The notes under the pieces are model-generated. The model was given only the letters and a program-made list of their open reading frames with translations, was not told the DNA's origin and did not search any database. 54,424 bases of DNA from CAYVTD01 sp964454445 (GTDB taxonomy: Bacteria; Bacteroidota; Ignavibacteria; Kapaibacteriales; UBA2268). Shown in pieces: positions 43,822 to 52,568 of this stretch. The position numbers and the translations under genes are program-made. Within the stretch, counting starts at the first letter, position 1; each line of letters begins with the position of its first letter. The stretch lies in assembly GCA_964454445.1 (NCBI GenBank), contig CAYVTD010000019.1:1-54424 (forward strand). The letters are read 5' to 3'.

Positions 43822-43829
43822 TAATTTTG
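43822..43829 (+). promoter_or_regulatory. Likely -7 element of the tRNA-Glu promoter
   Basis: TAATTTTG (43822-43829) fits TAnnTTTG exactly and lies 19 nt before the mature tRNA. A matching TTTG at the -33 position is not obvious, so the call rests on the -7 element and its position. Confidence 0.4.
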
Positions 43830-43847
43830 TAGTTTGAAAAAAAGAAA

Positions 43848-43919
<72 letters not shown>

Positions 43920-43947
43920 CAAAAATGATTCATTGTTATTTCTTTGC

Positions 43948-45798
43948 TTAGGCAGGGAATAGCACTGTAAAAGTAGTGCCTTTGTTTACTTCGCTTTCGA
44001 CGACAAGCTCTGCATTTTGCAATTCGACCATCTTTTGAGTGAGAGTAAGCCCGATGCCGATGCCTTCGTGTAAACGTGAAATACCTTCACTTTCTTGGCG
44101 AAATGCCTCAAAAACACTTTTGATATTCTTTTGAGAAATGCCCGGACCCGTATCGCTAACGCTCAAGGCAACATAATTCTTTTTATTATGCTTATGTCTT
44201 TTTGCACTTACAATAACACTACCTTTAGTTGTATATTTCAAGGAATTGTCGAGCAAGTTAAAGAGTATTTGCATTGTAAGGTTTTCGTCCATTTGCACTG
44301 TAAGATTGTCATCTTCAGTCTCATATTTGAACAACAAACCTTTTCTAGTGAAATTATTTTCGAAATTGGGACAATATGAATTGATAAAATCGCTGATATT
44401 GATTTTCTCAATATACGCATTTTTTTTATGAGTTTCGAGTTCGGAGAGAGCGAGGAGCGAATTGAGAGTGCGCTCGAGCCTGACACCCGATTCCCAAATA
44501 TAGCCAGTCATCTCGAGGAAATCTTCACTTTTTAGTTCATCTAATAAAATCTGAGCAAAACCAAGAATACCGTTCAAAGGCGTTCTAAGCTCATGTCCGA
44601 GATTATTGAGAATTATTGTTTTCAATCTGTTTGCCTCTTCGGCTTTTTCTCGTGCAATATTCAGGTCGTTTTGAATATCTTTAAGGTAACTAACGTCGCG
44701 GTCGATGCAATAATAACCTGTATAATTATTATCATTATCCTTGACGCCTATCATTTTCGAATAAATATACTTCCAAGTTCCATCTTTAGTTTTTAAGCGG
44801 TATTCCATATCAAAGTAAGGAGAGCCATTCGGATATGTTTCAAAGAATTTTTGAGAAATAATTACATCGTCAGGGTGAATGATTTTACGGCACAGCAACG
44901 GATCGCGGGAAAACTCTTCGCAAGAATAACCGGAAATTGTAGCAACGGCATTATTCAAATGAGATATCTCTCCTTTTAAACTCAAGAAATATATCATATC
45001 ATCTACTAGATCGACAAAGGAGCCAAATCGCTTCTCTGCTTTACCAAGAGCCTCTTCCATTTCCTTATAGTTAGTAATATCTCTCAAACTCAATCTGCAA
45101 ATCTTTGTCTTTGGATCGATATTCTCAGCAATGGCATTCAAGCTGGCGATTATTGTTTTTCCGCTTGCTGTCTTGAGGGTTAACTCCCGATTTTCAATTA
45201 TTTTATTGGTCAATATATCAATCAATAAGCTGTAGTAATCTTTTACAGATTCTTTTGCTATAAAATCGGAAAACAATTTACCAGTAACACATTTTTTTTC
45301 TACACCAAATTTTTCACTGAACATCCGATTGCATCTAATTATTTTACCATTGTCCATCGAAACAGATAGAAACATATCCGGTGCATTTTCGTAGTGACTT
45401 TCATATTCTTGATTTAATACTTTCAAGGTAACTATTGTGTTCACTTTTTCGGTAATATTTTCTATTTCAAGCAAGAACTGGCAATTGTCAATAGCAACAC
45501 AATTGATTAGCAAATGCTTCTTTAATGGCTCAAAGTATGTTTCAAAGGGAGGAGCGGTGTTGCCATCAGTTATTTTAACAATATGTTCGAGCCAAGGGGC
45601 GACATCCACATTAAAAATAGTGGTTATTGGAGTGTCTGCCAGGTCTTCTTGACTCATGGCACACAGAGAACAAAATTGTTTGTTTGCAAAAATAAATCTG
45701 TAATCTATGGCTACATTATTTGAAGAGAAAACAAATTCGCAAATAGCAACTGGTTTGTTAAATCTTTCAGCAAGATTTATATAGTCTTTTATTTCCAT
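43948..45798 (-). CDS. PAS-domain sensor histidine kinase
   Basis: The protein is 616 residues with no membrane segment. The N-terminus (about 1-115) resembles a degenerate PAS; then PAS (about 130-245, DMFLSVSMDNGKIIRCNRMFSEKFG, with RLSLRDITNY at its end) and PAS/PAC (about 255-375, YFLSLKGEISHLNNAVATISGYS and YRLKTKDGTWKYIYSKMIGV). HisKA has phospho-acceptor H402 in LGHELRTPLNGILGFAQ. The HATPase has NLLDNSLKYT, SDTGPGISQKN and GIGIGLTLTQKMVELQNAEL. All boxes are intact. No response regulator is adjacent, and the tRNA lies 28 bp to the other side. It is an independent second orphan kinase beside the one at 13406. Confidence 0.92.
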   Translation of the reverse strand: MEIKDYINLAERFNKPVAICEFVFSSNNVAIDYRFIFANKQFCSLCAMSQEDLADTPITTIFNVDVAPWLEHIVKITDGNTAPPFETYFEPLKKHLLINCVAIDNCQFLLEIENITEKVNTIVTLKVLNQEYESHYENAPDMFLSVSMDNGKIIRCNRMFSEKFGVEKKCVTGKLFSDFIAKESVKDYYSLLIDILTNKIIENRELTLKTASGKTIIASLNAIAENIDPKTKICRLSLRDITNYKEMEEALGKAEKRFGSFVDLVDDMIYFLSLKGEISHLNNAVATISGYSCEEFSRDPLLCRKIIHPDDVIISQKFFETYPNGSPYFDMEYRLKTKDGTWKYIYSKMIGVKDNDNNYTGYYCIDRDVSYLKDIQNDLNIAREKAEEANRLKTIILNNLGHELRTPLNGILGFAQILLDELKSEDFLEMTGYIWESGVRLERTLNSLLALSELETHKKNAYIEKINISDFINSYCPNFENNFTRKGLLFKYETEDDNLTVQMDENLTMQILFNLLDNSLKYTTKGSVIVSAKRHKHNKKNYVALSVSDTGPGISQKNIKSVFEAFRQESEGISRLHEGIGIGLTLTQKMVELQNAELVVESEVNKGTTFTVLFPA

Positions 45799-45988
45799 TG
45801 ATTATCGAATTTTGAGCATTGAAATCAAAACTATCAATTATAGTATTATGAAAAAAATGGTTTTTCAAATATAAATAAAAACTTTTTAAAATGAATAAAT
45901 TCTCAAAAACTTTTAATTTGTTTTTTCCATTTTTTTGCAATTTGAATAAAAAGAAACAGTTATTCAATTTTTTTTATTATCTTAGTAT

Positions 45989-46636
45989 ATGATAATTATC
46001 TATATTTTAGTAGTACTTGCGATTGTAATTGCATTTGTGATTACAAGGCAAATTATTATTCGCATCGACACAATAATTCGTCTTTTCTCTGTCAGAATAA
46101 GTGAAATTTTTACTATTAACATTTTTATCGAAGATAACAAATTAATGCTTGAATTTAGAACTTTTTTCTATAAAAAACGTATTGACATATTAGATAGCGA
46201 AGTAAAAGAAACTAAAAGAAAAAAGAAACCGAAAAAGAAAAAAGAAGAGAAGAAGAAAAAGCTTAAGAAAAAGAAGCAGAGAAAATTGGGCTTTGCTTTT
46301 TATCGGGAAATTATCTTATTAACAGTGGAAATGATATGGCGACTGGTGAAGTCATTTGAAATACGTAAGTTTTATATTTTATTAGACACAGGCGATTTCG
46401 CTGTTAATGCTAAATTATATGCAATTGTGCCTTTTGCCAATAAATTGAAAATTGAGCTTGAACCAAACTTTTTTGGAAAGAATGAATTGGACCTTACAAT
46501 AATTAATTATATTTATAGACTCCTAAACATAATAATAATTACAATAATAAAAGCGCTATTCGCTTACATAAAATATAGATGGTTTCTTATGAGTTTTAAA
46601 TTAAATGTTTTTTCCCACAATTTTTTAAGGAATTAG
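45989..46636 (+). CDS. Membrane protein, YtfI/DUF2953-like
   Basis: The protein is 215 residues. An N-terminal membrane anchor (MIIIYILVVLAIVIAFVIT) is followed by a short beta region (VRISEIFTINIFIEDNKLMLEFRTFFYKKRIDI). Then comes a Lys-rich linker of some 27 residues (about 75-101) and a C-terminal beta/alpha domain (KFYILLDTGDFAVNAKLYAIVPFANKLKIELEPNFF) with another hydrophobic stretch (LNIIIITIIKALFAY). This layout matches YtfI-type (DUF2953) proteins, including the Lys-rich insertion. The similarity is by pattern, so the family call is moderate. It is followed after 2 bp by a YtfJ/GerW gene. The pair is also adjacent in Bacillus, which strengthens both calls. Confidence 0.6.
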   Translation: MIIIYILVVLAIVIAFVITRQIIIRIDTIIRLFSVRISEIFTINIFIEDNKLMLEFRTFFYKKRIDILDSEVKETKRKKKPKKKKEEKKKKLKKKKQRKLGFAFYREIILLTVEMIWRLVKSFEIRKFYILLDTGDFAVNAKLYAIVPFANKLKIELEPNFFGKNELDLTIINYIYRLLNIIIITIIKALFAYIKYRWFLMSFKLNVFSHNFLRN

Positions 46637-46638
46637 AA

Positions 46639-47010
46639 ATGGAATTCAACGAGAATTTAAAGAGTTTTTTGGACAATATTCGCTTGCTTGCAAAAACTGA
46701 AACTGTAATTGGCGAGCAATTTACATTGGGTGAATACTCAGTAGTGCCAATCATAAAAATCGGAATTGGCTTGGGCGGCGGTTATGGTAAAGGTGACGGA
46801 AACGACAAAGGAAAAGGCGAAGGTGGAGGACTCGGAGGCGGAGTCAGTGTCGAGCCGATTGCTTTTCTTGTTGTAAAAGATGGCGAAATCTCAATGCTAA
46901 ATATTGGCAAAAGCAAGCTCCCAGAAGGGCTCTTCGACAAAATTCCCGATCTAATCGAGAAAATCGCTTCAATGAAAAAGAAAGACAAAAAGAAAAGCGA
47001 AGAAGAATAA
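46639..47010 (+). CDS. GerW/YtfJ family protein
   Basis: The protein is 123 residues. The N-terminal helix (LKSFLDNIRLLAKTETVIGEQF) leads into VVPIIKIGIGLGGGYGKGDG. The core then has GGGLGGGVSVEPIAFLVVKDGEISMLNI and LIEKIASMKKKDKK. This matches the Spore_YtfJ (GerW) pattern: ..vIG.P....g..i.Pvskv..GfgaG........G.GgG..v.P.aflv...g.v.ml. In Bacillus it is a spore-lipase activator; here no spore genes are present. It lies immediately after the YtfI-like gene with AAGGA upstream. The Lys/Glu-rich C-terminus (KKKDKKKSEEE) is not usual for GerW proteins. Confidence 0.85.
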   Translation: MEFNENLKSFLDNIRLLAKTETVIGEQFTLGEYSVVPIIKIGIGLGGGYGKGDGNDKGKGEGGGLGGGVSVEPIAFLVVKDGEISMLNIGKSKLPEGLFDKIPDLIEKIASMKKKDKKKSEEE

Positions 47011-47049
47011 TAAATCATTAATAATATTTCGAAGCACAGTCGCATTTTT

Positions 47050-47970
47050 TCAGTTAAGTTGTTTCTTTTGAAACTTTCTAATTATCTCTTTGAAAACAAC
47101 TTTGGGTGCAAAAGCAGCAAAGCCTAAGCTGTGAAAAAATTGCCATAACTTGTATTTTGCAGTAAGTGGCATATAAAGGTATTTCATCACTATACTTGTT
47201 TGGCTCTTATCAATTTTTTCTTTTATTATCCAATTTAAGTTAACCTTGCAAACTGCTCCTTGTGCTTTTTGGTCGGCTTCCTTCATAAATTCATTATTAT
47301 AACTTTTCGAATGAACACGCCATTTGACAAGTTTTTCATCGACAAAAAAGAACTTGCCAACTAGCGAGGCTTGGACAACAAGTTGCCAATCCGACCAAAT
47401 CTCATGCTCTTTTATCAAAATCAAGTCTTTCAGAAGCTCGCTTCTGACAATTATGTTCGAAAATGAAACAACTGGATTTCTTAAAAGCAGGATATTGAAA
47501 ATATCTTTTGGCACTTTGCTCAACTTTTTTCCGACAAAGCGACAATATTGCAAATAGTCGATGTATCTTCCGTTGTTTTTAATGTCCTTACCTATCAGTT
47601 GTAAATCAGAATAAACCAAGCTCACTTCTGGAAAGTGCCTGAATGTGGTAATTTTCTTTTCAAGGCAGTTTGGCTCCCAAGCGTCGTCACTTTCGAGAAA
47701 AGCAGTGAATTCTCCCTTTATTTTAGTGAAACCTAGCTCGAGACTCGCTTTTAAACCCAAATTTTTATTTTCATAATGACTAAAAAGGAATATTTTTTCG
47801 GGATATTTTTTTGTGTATTTATTAATAACATCTAGCGAATTGTCCCGAGAGCCGTCGTCAATTATTATCAGTTCCCAATCTTTATAGGTTTGCGATAAAA
47901 CAGATTCTATCGCCTCGCCAATATAGTTTTCATAGTTATAACTAGTCATTATGATTGATGTCTCAGGCAT
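47050..47970 (-). CDS. Glycosyltransferase family 2
   Basis: The protein is 306 residues. The GT-A fold starts TSIIMTSYNYENYIGEAIESVLSQTYKDWELIIIDDGSRDNS. The DxD-type nucleotide/metal motif is in FLESDDAWEP (residues about 92-101). The C-terminal half (NIIVRSELLK, EHEIWSDWQLVVQASLVGKFFFVDEKLVKWRVHSKS) has the acceptor-side ED/W pattern of family-2 rhamnosyl- or glucosyltransferases. It probably adds sugars to a surface polysaccharide or glycan. The donor and acceptor cannot be predicted. There is no membrane helix. A weak AAAGAGAAA precedes the ATG. It converges with ytfJ and lies 59 bp from the SPOUT gene on the same strand. Confidence 0.88.
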   Translation of the reverse strand: MPETSIIMTSYNYENYIGEAIESVLSQTYKDWELIIIDDGSRDNSLDVINKYTKKYPEKIFLFSHYENKNLGLKASLELGFTKIKGEFTAFLESDDAWEPNCLEKKITTFRHFPEVSLVYSDLQLIGKDIKNNGRYIDYLQYCRFVGKKLSKVPKDIFNILLLRNPVVSFSNIIVRSELLKDLILIKEHEIWSDWQLVVQASLVGKFFFVDEKLVKWRVHSKSYNNEFMKEADQKAQGAVCKVNLNWIIKEKIDKSQTSIVMKYLYMPLTAKYKLWQFFHSLGFAAFAPKVVFKEIIRKFQKKQLN

Positions 47971-48029
47971 TTTCTCTTTCTATTCTAAAAAGAATAAATT
48001 TTATATACTTGTGAAATAACCATAATTAA

Positions 48030-48608
48030 TCAAAGAATTTCTTCACTTTGTATAATACCTTTTTTTAAAATCCTGTCATACATCACAACATTAACAGCAT
48101 TGCTCAGGTTAAGGCAGTGTTTCGAGGGAATGAAAACGAATCTCTGACAAAATTTCAAAGATTCGCGTTCGATACTGCCGTCTTCTGGACCGAAAACATA
48201 CAAGGCAAGCTCTGGATGCTCGAAAGTTGATAGCGACTCAGCATTGTCCATTAGCTCAACAGCGACAGGAACGATTTTTTTATCGAAACGATTGAATAAA
48301 TAATTGTCATTTATAATCCTTACATCGTAATAATCACGCAGACGAAGCTCTCTTGGCAGTCGATAATTCTTACCTCCGAGTATTGGCACCCTATTCCCGC
48401 TAAAAATCACCGCCTTTGCCCCAAAACAAGAAGCGGCACGCACTGCCCCGGCAACATTATGCGGATATTTCGGGTTGATGAGTGCAATGGCAGGCACCAT
48501 TTTCTCTCCAAACAAACGGGTATCTTTTTTTAACTGATGTATCTCGCCCGGCTCGAAATCATCTGGATTAAACTGATGTAAATCGCCTTCGTAGTTATTT
48601 CTACTCAT
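48030..48608 (-). CDS. SPOUT-class (TrmH/SpoU-like) RNA methyltransferase
   Basis: The protein is 192 residues. The SPOUT trefoil knot is visible: NPKYPHNVAGAVRAASCFGAKAVIFSG (motif 1, N/R), LYVFGPEDGSIERE (motif 2, FGpE.G) and FIPSKHCLNLSNAVNVVMYD (motif 3, S-LN-S-A-..i..Y). It 2'-O-methylates RNA ribose using SAM. The 40-residue N-terminus is poorly conserved, so a later start at the Met in EKMVPAIALINP is possible. The target RNA cannot be inferred. It is divergent from the TPR membrane protein. Confidence 0.88.
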   Translation of the reverse strand: MSRNNYEGDLHQFNPDDFEPGEIHQLKKDTRLFGEKMVPAIALINPKYPHNVAGAVRAASCFGAKAVIFSGNRVPILGGKNYRLPRELRLRDYYDVRIINDNYLFNRFDKKIVPVAVELMDNAESLSTFEHPELALYVFGPEDGSIERESLKFCQRFVFIPSKHCLNLSNAVNVVMYDRILKKGIIQSEEIL

Positions 48609-48685
48609 TTATGGATTCATAAAAAATTTCAGAATTAATGTTTATTTATTACGTAAACTTACAAAAGTCGGAACAGATACGAAAA

Positions 48686-48723
48686 TTTTGTATAAATTTG
48701 TAGTTTTTGTATAAATTTGTAGT
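48686..48723 (+). promoter_or_regulatory. 19-bp tandem repeat forming a Bacteroidota-type promoter
   Basis: TTTTGTATAAATTTGTAGT occurs twice back to back (48686-48704 and 48705-48723). TTTG at 48687-48690 and TAAATTTG at 48712-48719 have the correct -33/-7 spacing (21 nt). The duplication creates alternative -33 and -7 elements in the same stretch. The predicted start is near 48726, about 44 nt before the ATG of the TPR gene. Confidence 0.65.
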
Positions 48724-48769
48724 TTACGATGAATTTGATTTATAAAATTTTCACATAAAAAAGGTCATT

Positions 48770-50749
48770 ATGAGTAAAAATATTCAAAAAAGAAAGAAGG
48801 TTACTGCTGAGAATAATTCTACTAGTTTTTACAGTTCGTTTTTGAAATATCCATATATTTTTATTCTTATCATAGCCATTGCCGTCAATGCGCAAACCTT
48901 GACTTTCGACTTTGTCGAGCATGACGATAACCTGGTAACTCTCGATTACAAATATTTCAGCAATCTTTCTAATGTTGGCTCCGCTTTTTCGCATACATAT
49001 TTAAATAGCAATTACTATCGCCCAATGGTTACGGTAAGTATGATAATTGACACTTGCATTGGCAAGGGCGAGCCTTTTATGTATCATTTAACAAATTTGC
49101 TTTTTCATTTGCTTGCTTGCTGCTTGATATTCAAGTTATTAACGCTGCTTGGTTTCAACAGAACTTTAGCACTTATGTCGGCAATGTTTTTTGCAGTAAA
49201 TCCACTAACGAGCAATTCCATTAATTGGATACCTGGCAGAAACGACTCTATCTTGCTTGTTTTTAGCTTGTTTTCTTTCAATGCTCTGATAAATCATCTG
49301 AACCATCAAAAAACCATTTGTTTTTTTATTCATATCATTACTCTGTTTGCTGCTTTTTTGTCTAAAGAGACAGCTCTTGTGCTGCCTTTTATTTTTATGT
49401 TCTTCATAATGTTTTTTAAAAAATCTGATATTCGTAAAAACATAATTTCTTTGCTATTTGCAAGTTGGGTGGTTTTATGGATTGTTTGGTTTTTGATTCG
49501 AGCAAATATTAGTGAGCCAATTTTCAAGGGAAATTTTGATTTTGCAACAATATTTTATGGCTTAAGAATTATCCCCGAAGCAATTGCAAAGTTTTTAATT
49601 CCATTCAATATCTCAGTATTAGCATATTATAATACTATTTCATTAATTATCGGCTTAATTGCTATAATTGCAGTGATTTATTTATTATTCAAGAAAATTG
49701 GACAGAACGGAAATACTTTTTGGTTGGGTTTTATTTGGCTTATACTTGGCATTTTGCCTTCAATAGTTTCCCCTACTTCGACGCAAAGCGGCTATTATGA
49801 TTACCTCGAAACTCGATTATATTTTGTCCTGCCAGCTTTTTTTATGATTCTAAAAAGCATAATTCCTGAACAATACTATTCAATGAAGAGGCTTAATATA
49901 ATGCTCTTTATTATTATACTTATCCCATATTCATTAGTAAACTATTTACAGGCAAAGAATTACAGAGAACCTGTTTCATATTGGGAAAAAGCAGTATCCG
50001 AAAGCCCTGACGACCCAATGAGGCATTTTTCCTTATCCATTACTTATGGCAATAGGGGAATGGTTGCAGAAGCAGGAAATGAATTAAGAAAAGCTATCGA
50101 ACTCGACTCGACAAATTATGATTATTTCAACAATTTGGGTATGCTTTTTTTGCAAACAAACCAATTAGACAGCGCAATATATTATTTTGAACATTCCAAA
50201 AAAATCGACGACTCCCGCCCTGACGCAAATGTCAATTTAGCAGCAGCTTACAGCAATTATGGCAATTTTAAAAAAGCAATACCGCTATTGCAATCTGCTC
50301 AGCAAATGCTCGACACTATAAACATCGACATTGTTTATAATCTTTATTATGCCTGGTCGCAAATTGGGGATTTCGATAGCTGCTATCAATATGTGGATTT
50401 CCTGTTAAAAAACGATCCTCAGTTTGACCTCAAAGAATTTTATTTGAATTGGGGAGCTAAGTTTTATGAGCAAAGAAACTATGACAAAGCAATAGAAATA
50501 ACACAGGAAATGACTCGGAAATTTCCAAGCGATGCCCAAGCATTCAACAATCTCGGCTATATACTAATGTCTGTAGGCAGGTATCAGGAAGCAGAAATTG
50601 CCTTGCTCGAAGCGCTTAGATTGGAACCAACAAAAAAACTCGCTTATTCCAATCTTTACGAACTTTATTTTAAGCAAATGAAAAATATGGACAAAGCACA
50701 GGCTTTACTTAAAAAATATAGCTCAATATTTGGTGAGAATATTCAATAA
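48770..50749 (+). CDS. Polytopic membrane protein with C-terminal TPR repeats (TMTC/DUF1736-like)
   Basis: The protein is 659 residues. A charged N-terminus is followed by about ten membrane segments (residues about 25-405: YIFILIIAIAVNA, LLFHLLACCLIFKLL, LLFASWVVLWIVWFL and others). The region after the first segment has FDFVEHDDNLVTLDYKYFSNLSN and NYYRPMVTVSMIIDTCIG, with HLTNLLFHLLAC later. This is the GT-C-like topology with the loop motif FDD/HDD seen in TMTC-type O-mannosyltransferases. Residues about 415-655 hold five to six TPR units (NYDYFNNLGMLFLQTNQLDSAIYYFEHSKKIDD, AFNNLGYILMSVGRYQEAEIALLEALRLEP). It may glycosylate or scaffold periplasmic proteins. The activity is inferred. Confidence 0.8.
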   Translation: MSKNIQKRKKVTAENNSTSFYSSFLKYPYIFILIIAIAVNAQTLTFDFVEHDDNLVTLDYKYFSNLSNVGSAFSHTYLNSNYYRPMVTVSMIIDTCIGKGEPFMYHLTNLLFHLLACCLIFKLLTLLGFNRTLALMSAMFFAVNPLTSNSINWIPGRNDSILLVFSLFSFNALINHLNHQKTICFFIHIITLFAAFLSKETALVLPFIFMFFIMFFKKSDIRKNIISLLFASWVVLWIVWFLIRANISEPIFKGNFDFATIFYGLRIIPEAIAKFLIPFNISVLAYYNTISLIIGLIAIIAVIYLLFKKIGQNGNTFWLGFIWLILGILPSIVSPTSTQSGYYDYLETRLYFVLPAFFMILKSIIPEQYYSMKRLNIMLFIIILIPYSLVNYLQAKNYREPVSYWEKAVSESPDDPMRHFSLSITYGNRGMVAEAGNELRKAIELDSTNYDYFNNLGMLFLQTNQLDSAIYYFEHSKKIDDSRPDANVNLAAAYSNYGNFKKAIPLLQSAQQMLDTINIDIVYNLYYAWSQIGDFDSCYQYVDFLLKNDPQFDLKEFYLNWGAKFYEQRNYDKAIEITQEMTRKFPSDAQAFNNLGYILMSVGRYQEAEIALLEALRLEPTKKLAYSNLYELYFKQMKNMDKAQALLKKYSSIFGENIQ

Positions 50750-50813
50750 TAATATTTATTAATGAAATATAAGTCCTTAACAAAGAAACAATATGATAAT
50801 ATGGAGTTATTAA

Positions 50814-51518
50814 ATGCTTGAAAGATTAACCGGTAGAAAAATAAAACGATTACTGAAAGAAATATTAATTAAGGACACTTGGAAAGAAGAAGCAAGCGAA
50901 ATTATTTTTAATCAGGATTCTCCTGCCATCGAGCCTCTATTTACTTGCTTGTATAGTACTAATAAAACAATCAAATGGCGAGCCGTAATCTTGCTTGGTC
51001 TGCTTTCTCGAGAAATTTTTAAATATAATCCAGAAAAAGTTCGCATTTTGATGCGGCGTTGTGTTTGGATGCTTACAGAAGAATGTGGTGCAATCGCTTG
51101 GGGCGTACCTGAGCTAATGGGATCCATTGCTGCATCAAATAGCCAAATAGCAAAGGAATTTGCTCATCTAATTTTTGCCTATATAAACGAATTTGATGGT
51201 CCTGACAATTTCCTCGAATACGAACCATTACGAAAAGGCGTCTTCTGGGCTATTATGAGTTTATCAGAAATCTATCCCGATTTAATACTACAAAATAAAG
51301 ATATTTTATTGCAAAGGATGGATGCCGAAGAAACTCCTGAAATTATTGGTTTATTATGCAAGATAGTCGAGAATATTAGACTAAGGGAAGCAGAAGATTT
51401 TTTAACAAAAAATTTGAATAACGAATCTGAAATCGACATCTATTTGAATGAAAAACTGATAAATATTAAGGTCAGTATTTTGGCAGAAATGGCGCTTAAG
51501 AATTTAAAACAGAATTAG
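50814..51518 (+). CDS. DVU0298-like HEAT-repeat protein
   Basis: The protein is 234 residues of alternating helices. The segments IKWRAVILLGLL, RILMRRCVWMLTEECGAIAWGVPELMGSIAA and RKGVFWAIMSLSEIYPDLIL match the DVU0298 family: (V/I).rRL.W...EESG..gW..PE.iGEI. The function is unknown. GGAG lies 9 nt upstream of the ATG. It follows the TPR membrane protein by 64 bp on the same strand. The Cys in the EECGAIAW motif is where relatives usually have EESG. Confidence 0.75.
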   Translation: MLERLTGRKIKRLLKEILIKDTWKEEASEIIFNQDSPAIEPLFTCLYSTNKTIKWRAVILLGLLSREIFKYNPEKVRILMRRCVWMLTEECGAIAWGVPELMGSIAASNSQIAKEFAHLIFAYINEFDGPDNFLEYEPLRKGVFWAIMSLSEIYPDLILQNKDILLQRMDAEETPEIIGLLCKIVENIRLREAEDFLTKNLNNESEIDIYLNEKLINIKVSILAEMALKNLKQN

Positions 51519-51704
51519 AAAAATTATTTTTTTTCGATATTAATATTCCTTAATTTTGAGGTTCATATTTAATTTCAAATATATATTATATTATTTGTAT
51601 TTTAATATTGCTAACAACATATTTACATATACATTAATTCCAGTTTATTATTGATACTATTTTAGTTTATTATATTTATTATATCCATTATTTTTAGGAA
51701 AGAT

Positions 51705-52568
51705 ATGAATCTTATTACTGAGGCAAGATTTTTAGCACCAGACGTAAAACTTTTTAGAATCGAAGCCCCAAAAATCGCTCAGAAAAGAAAACCTGGACAG
51801 TTCATTATTCTCCGTGTCCATAACGATGGCGAAAGAATCCCTTTGACCATCGCCGACTCGAACACCGAAAATGGCACCATCACAATTATTGTCCAAGGAA
51901 TCGGAAAGACAACCAAACATCTTAATACACTCGAAGCCGGCGACTTCATCCAAGATCTTGTTGGCCCACTTGGAAAGCCTTCGCACATCGAAAATTTCGG
52001 CACTGCAGTCTCGATTGGCGGCGGAGTTGGCACTGCCATCGCCTTCCCAACTGCAAAAGGTCTCAAAGAAGCAGGGAACTACGTCATCAGCATCATTGGC
52101 GGACGCACAAAAGAATTTGTCATCCTCGAAGACGAAATGCGTGCCGTTTGCGACGAAGTTTACCTTACCACCGACGACGGTTCTTATGGTTTCCACGGTT
52201 TTGTTACTCAAAAACTACAACAACTCATCGATGATGGCGTTAAAATCGATTTTGTCCTTGCCATCGGACCTATCCCAATGATGAAAGCCGTTGCTGAGGT
52301 TACAAGACCATACAATATACATACAGTCGTCTCCCTTAACCCAATAATGGTCGATGGAACAGGCATGTGCGGCGGTTGTAGGGCTACTGTTGACAACAAA
52401 ACTGTCTTCGTTTGTGTCGATGGCCCTGAATTTGATGCACACAAAGTCGATTTCGACGTCTTAACAAAAAGAAACAGAACATATCTGTTTCAAGAAAAAC
52501 AATCAACAGAGAAATTTAATCACGCTTGCCGCCTCGACAAGCTCGAAAAGGAGGCAAAAAATGGCTAA
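51705..52568 (+). CDS. nfnA: NfnA: FAD/NAD(H)-binding subunit of NADH-dependent ferredoxin:NADP+ oxidoreductase
   Basis: The protein is 287 residues, ferredoxin-reductase fold. The FAD domain (PGQFIILRVHNDGERIPLTIAD) and NAD domain (SIGGGVGTAIAFPTAKGL) are clear. Ligands of the [2Fe-2S] cluster are D217, C222, C225 and C237 (VDGTGMCGGCRATVDNKTVFVCVDG), the Asp-Cys3 set of NfnA-type proteins. With NfnB it bifurcates electrons of NADPH oxidation between ferredoxin and NAD+ (or the reverse). It overlaps nfnB by 8 bp, so the two are coupled. Sulfide dehydrogenase (SudB) is a close paralogue and is not excluded. AGGAAAG precedes the ATG. Confidence 0.9.
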   Translation: MNLITEARFLAPDVKLFRIEAPKIAQKRKPGQFIILRVHNDGERIPLTIADSNTENGTITIIVQGIGKTTKHLNTLEAGDFIQDLVGPLGKPSHIENFGTAVSIGGGVGTAIAFPTAKGLKEAGNYVISIIGGRTKEFVILEDEMRAVCDEVYLTTDDGSYGFHGFVTQKLQQLIDDGVKIDFVLAIGPIPMMKAVAEVTRPYNIHTVVSLNPIMVDGTGMCGGCRATVDNKTVFVCVDGPEFDAHKVDFDVLTKRNRTYLFQEKQSTEKFNHACRLDKLEKEAKNG

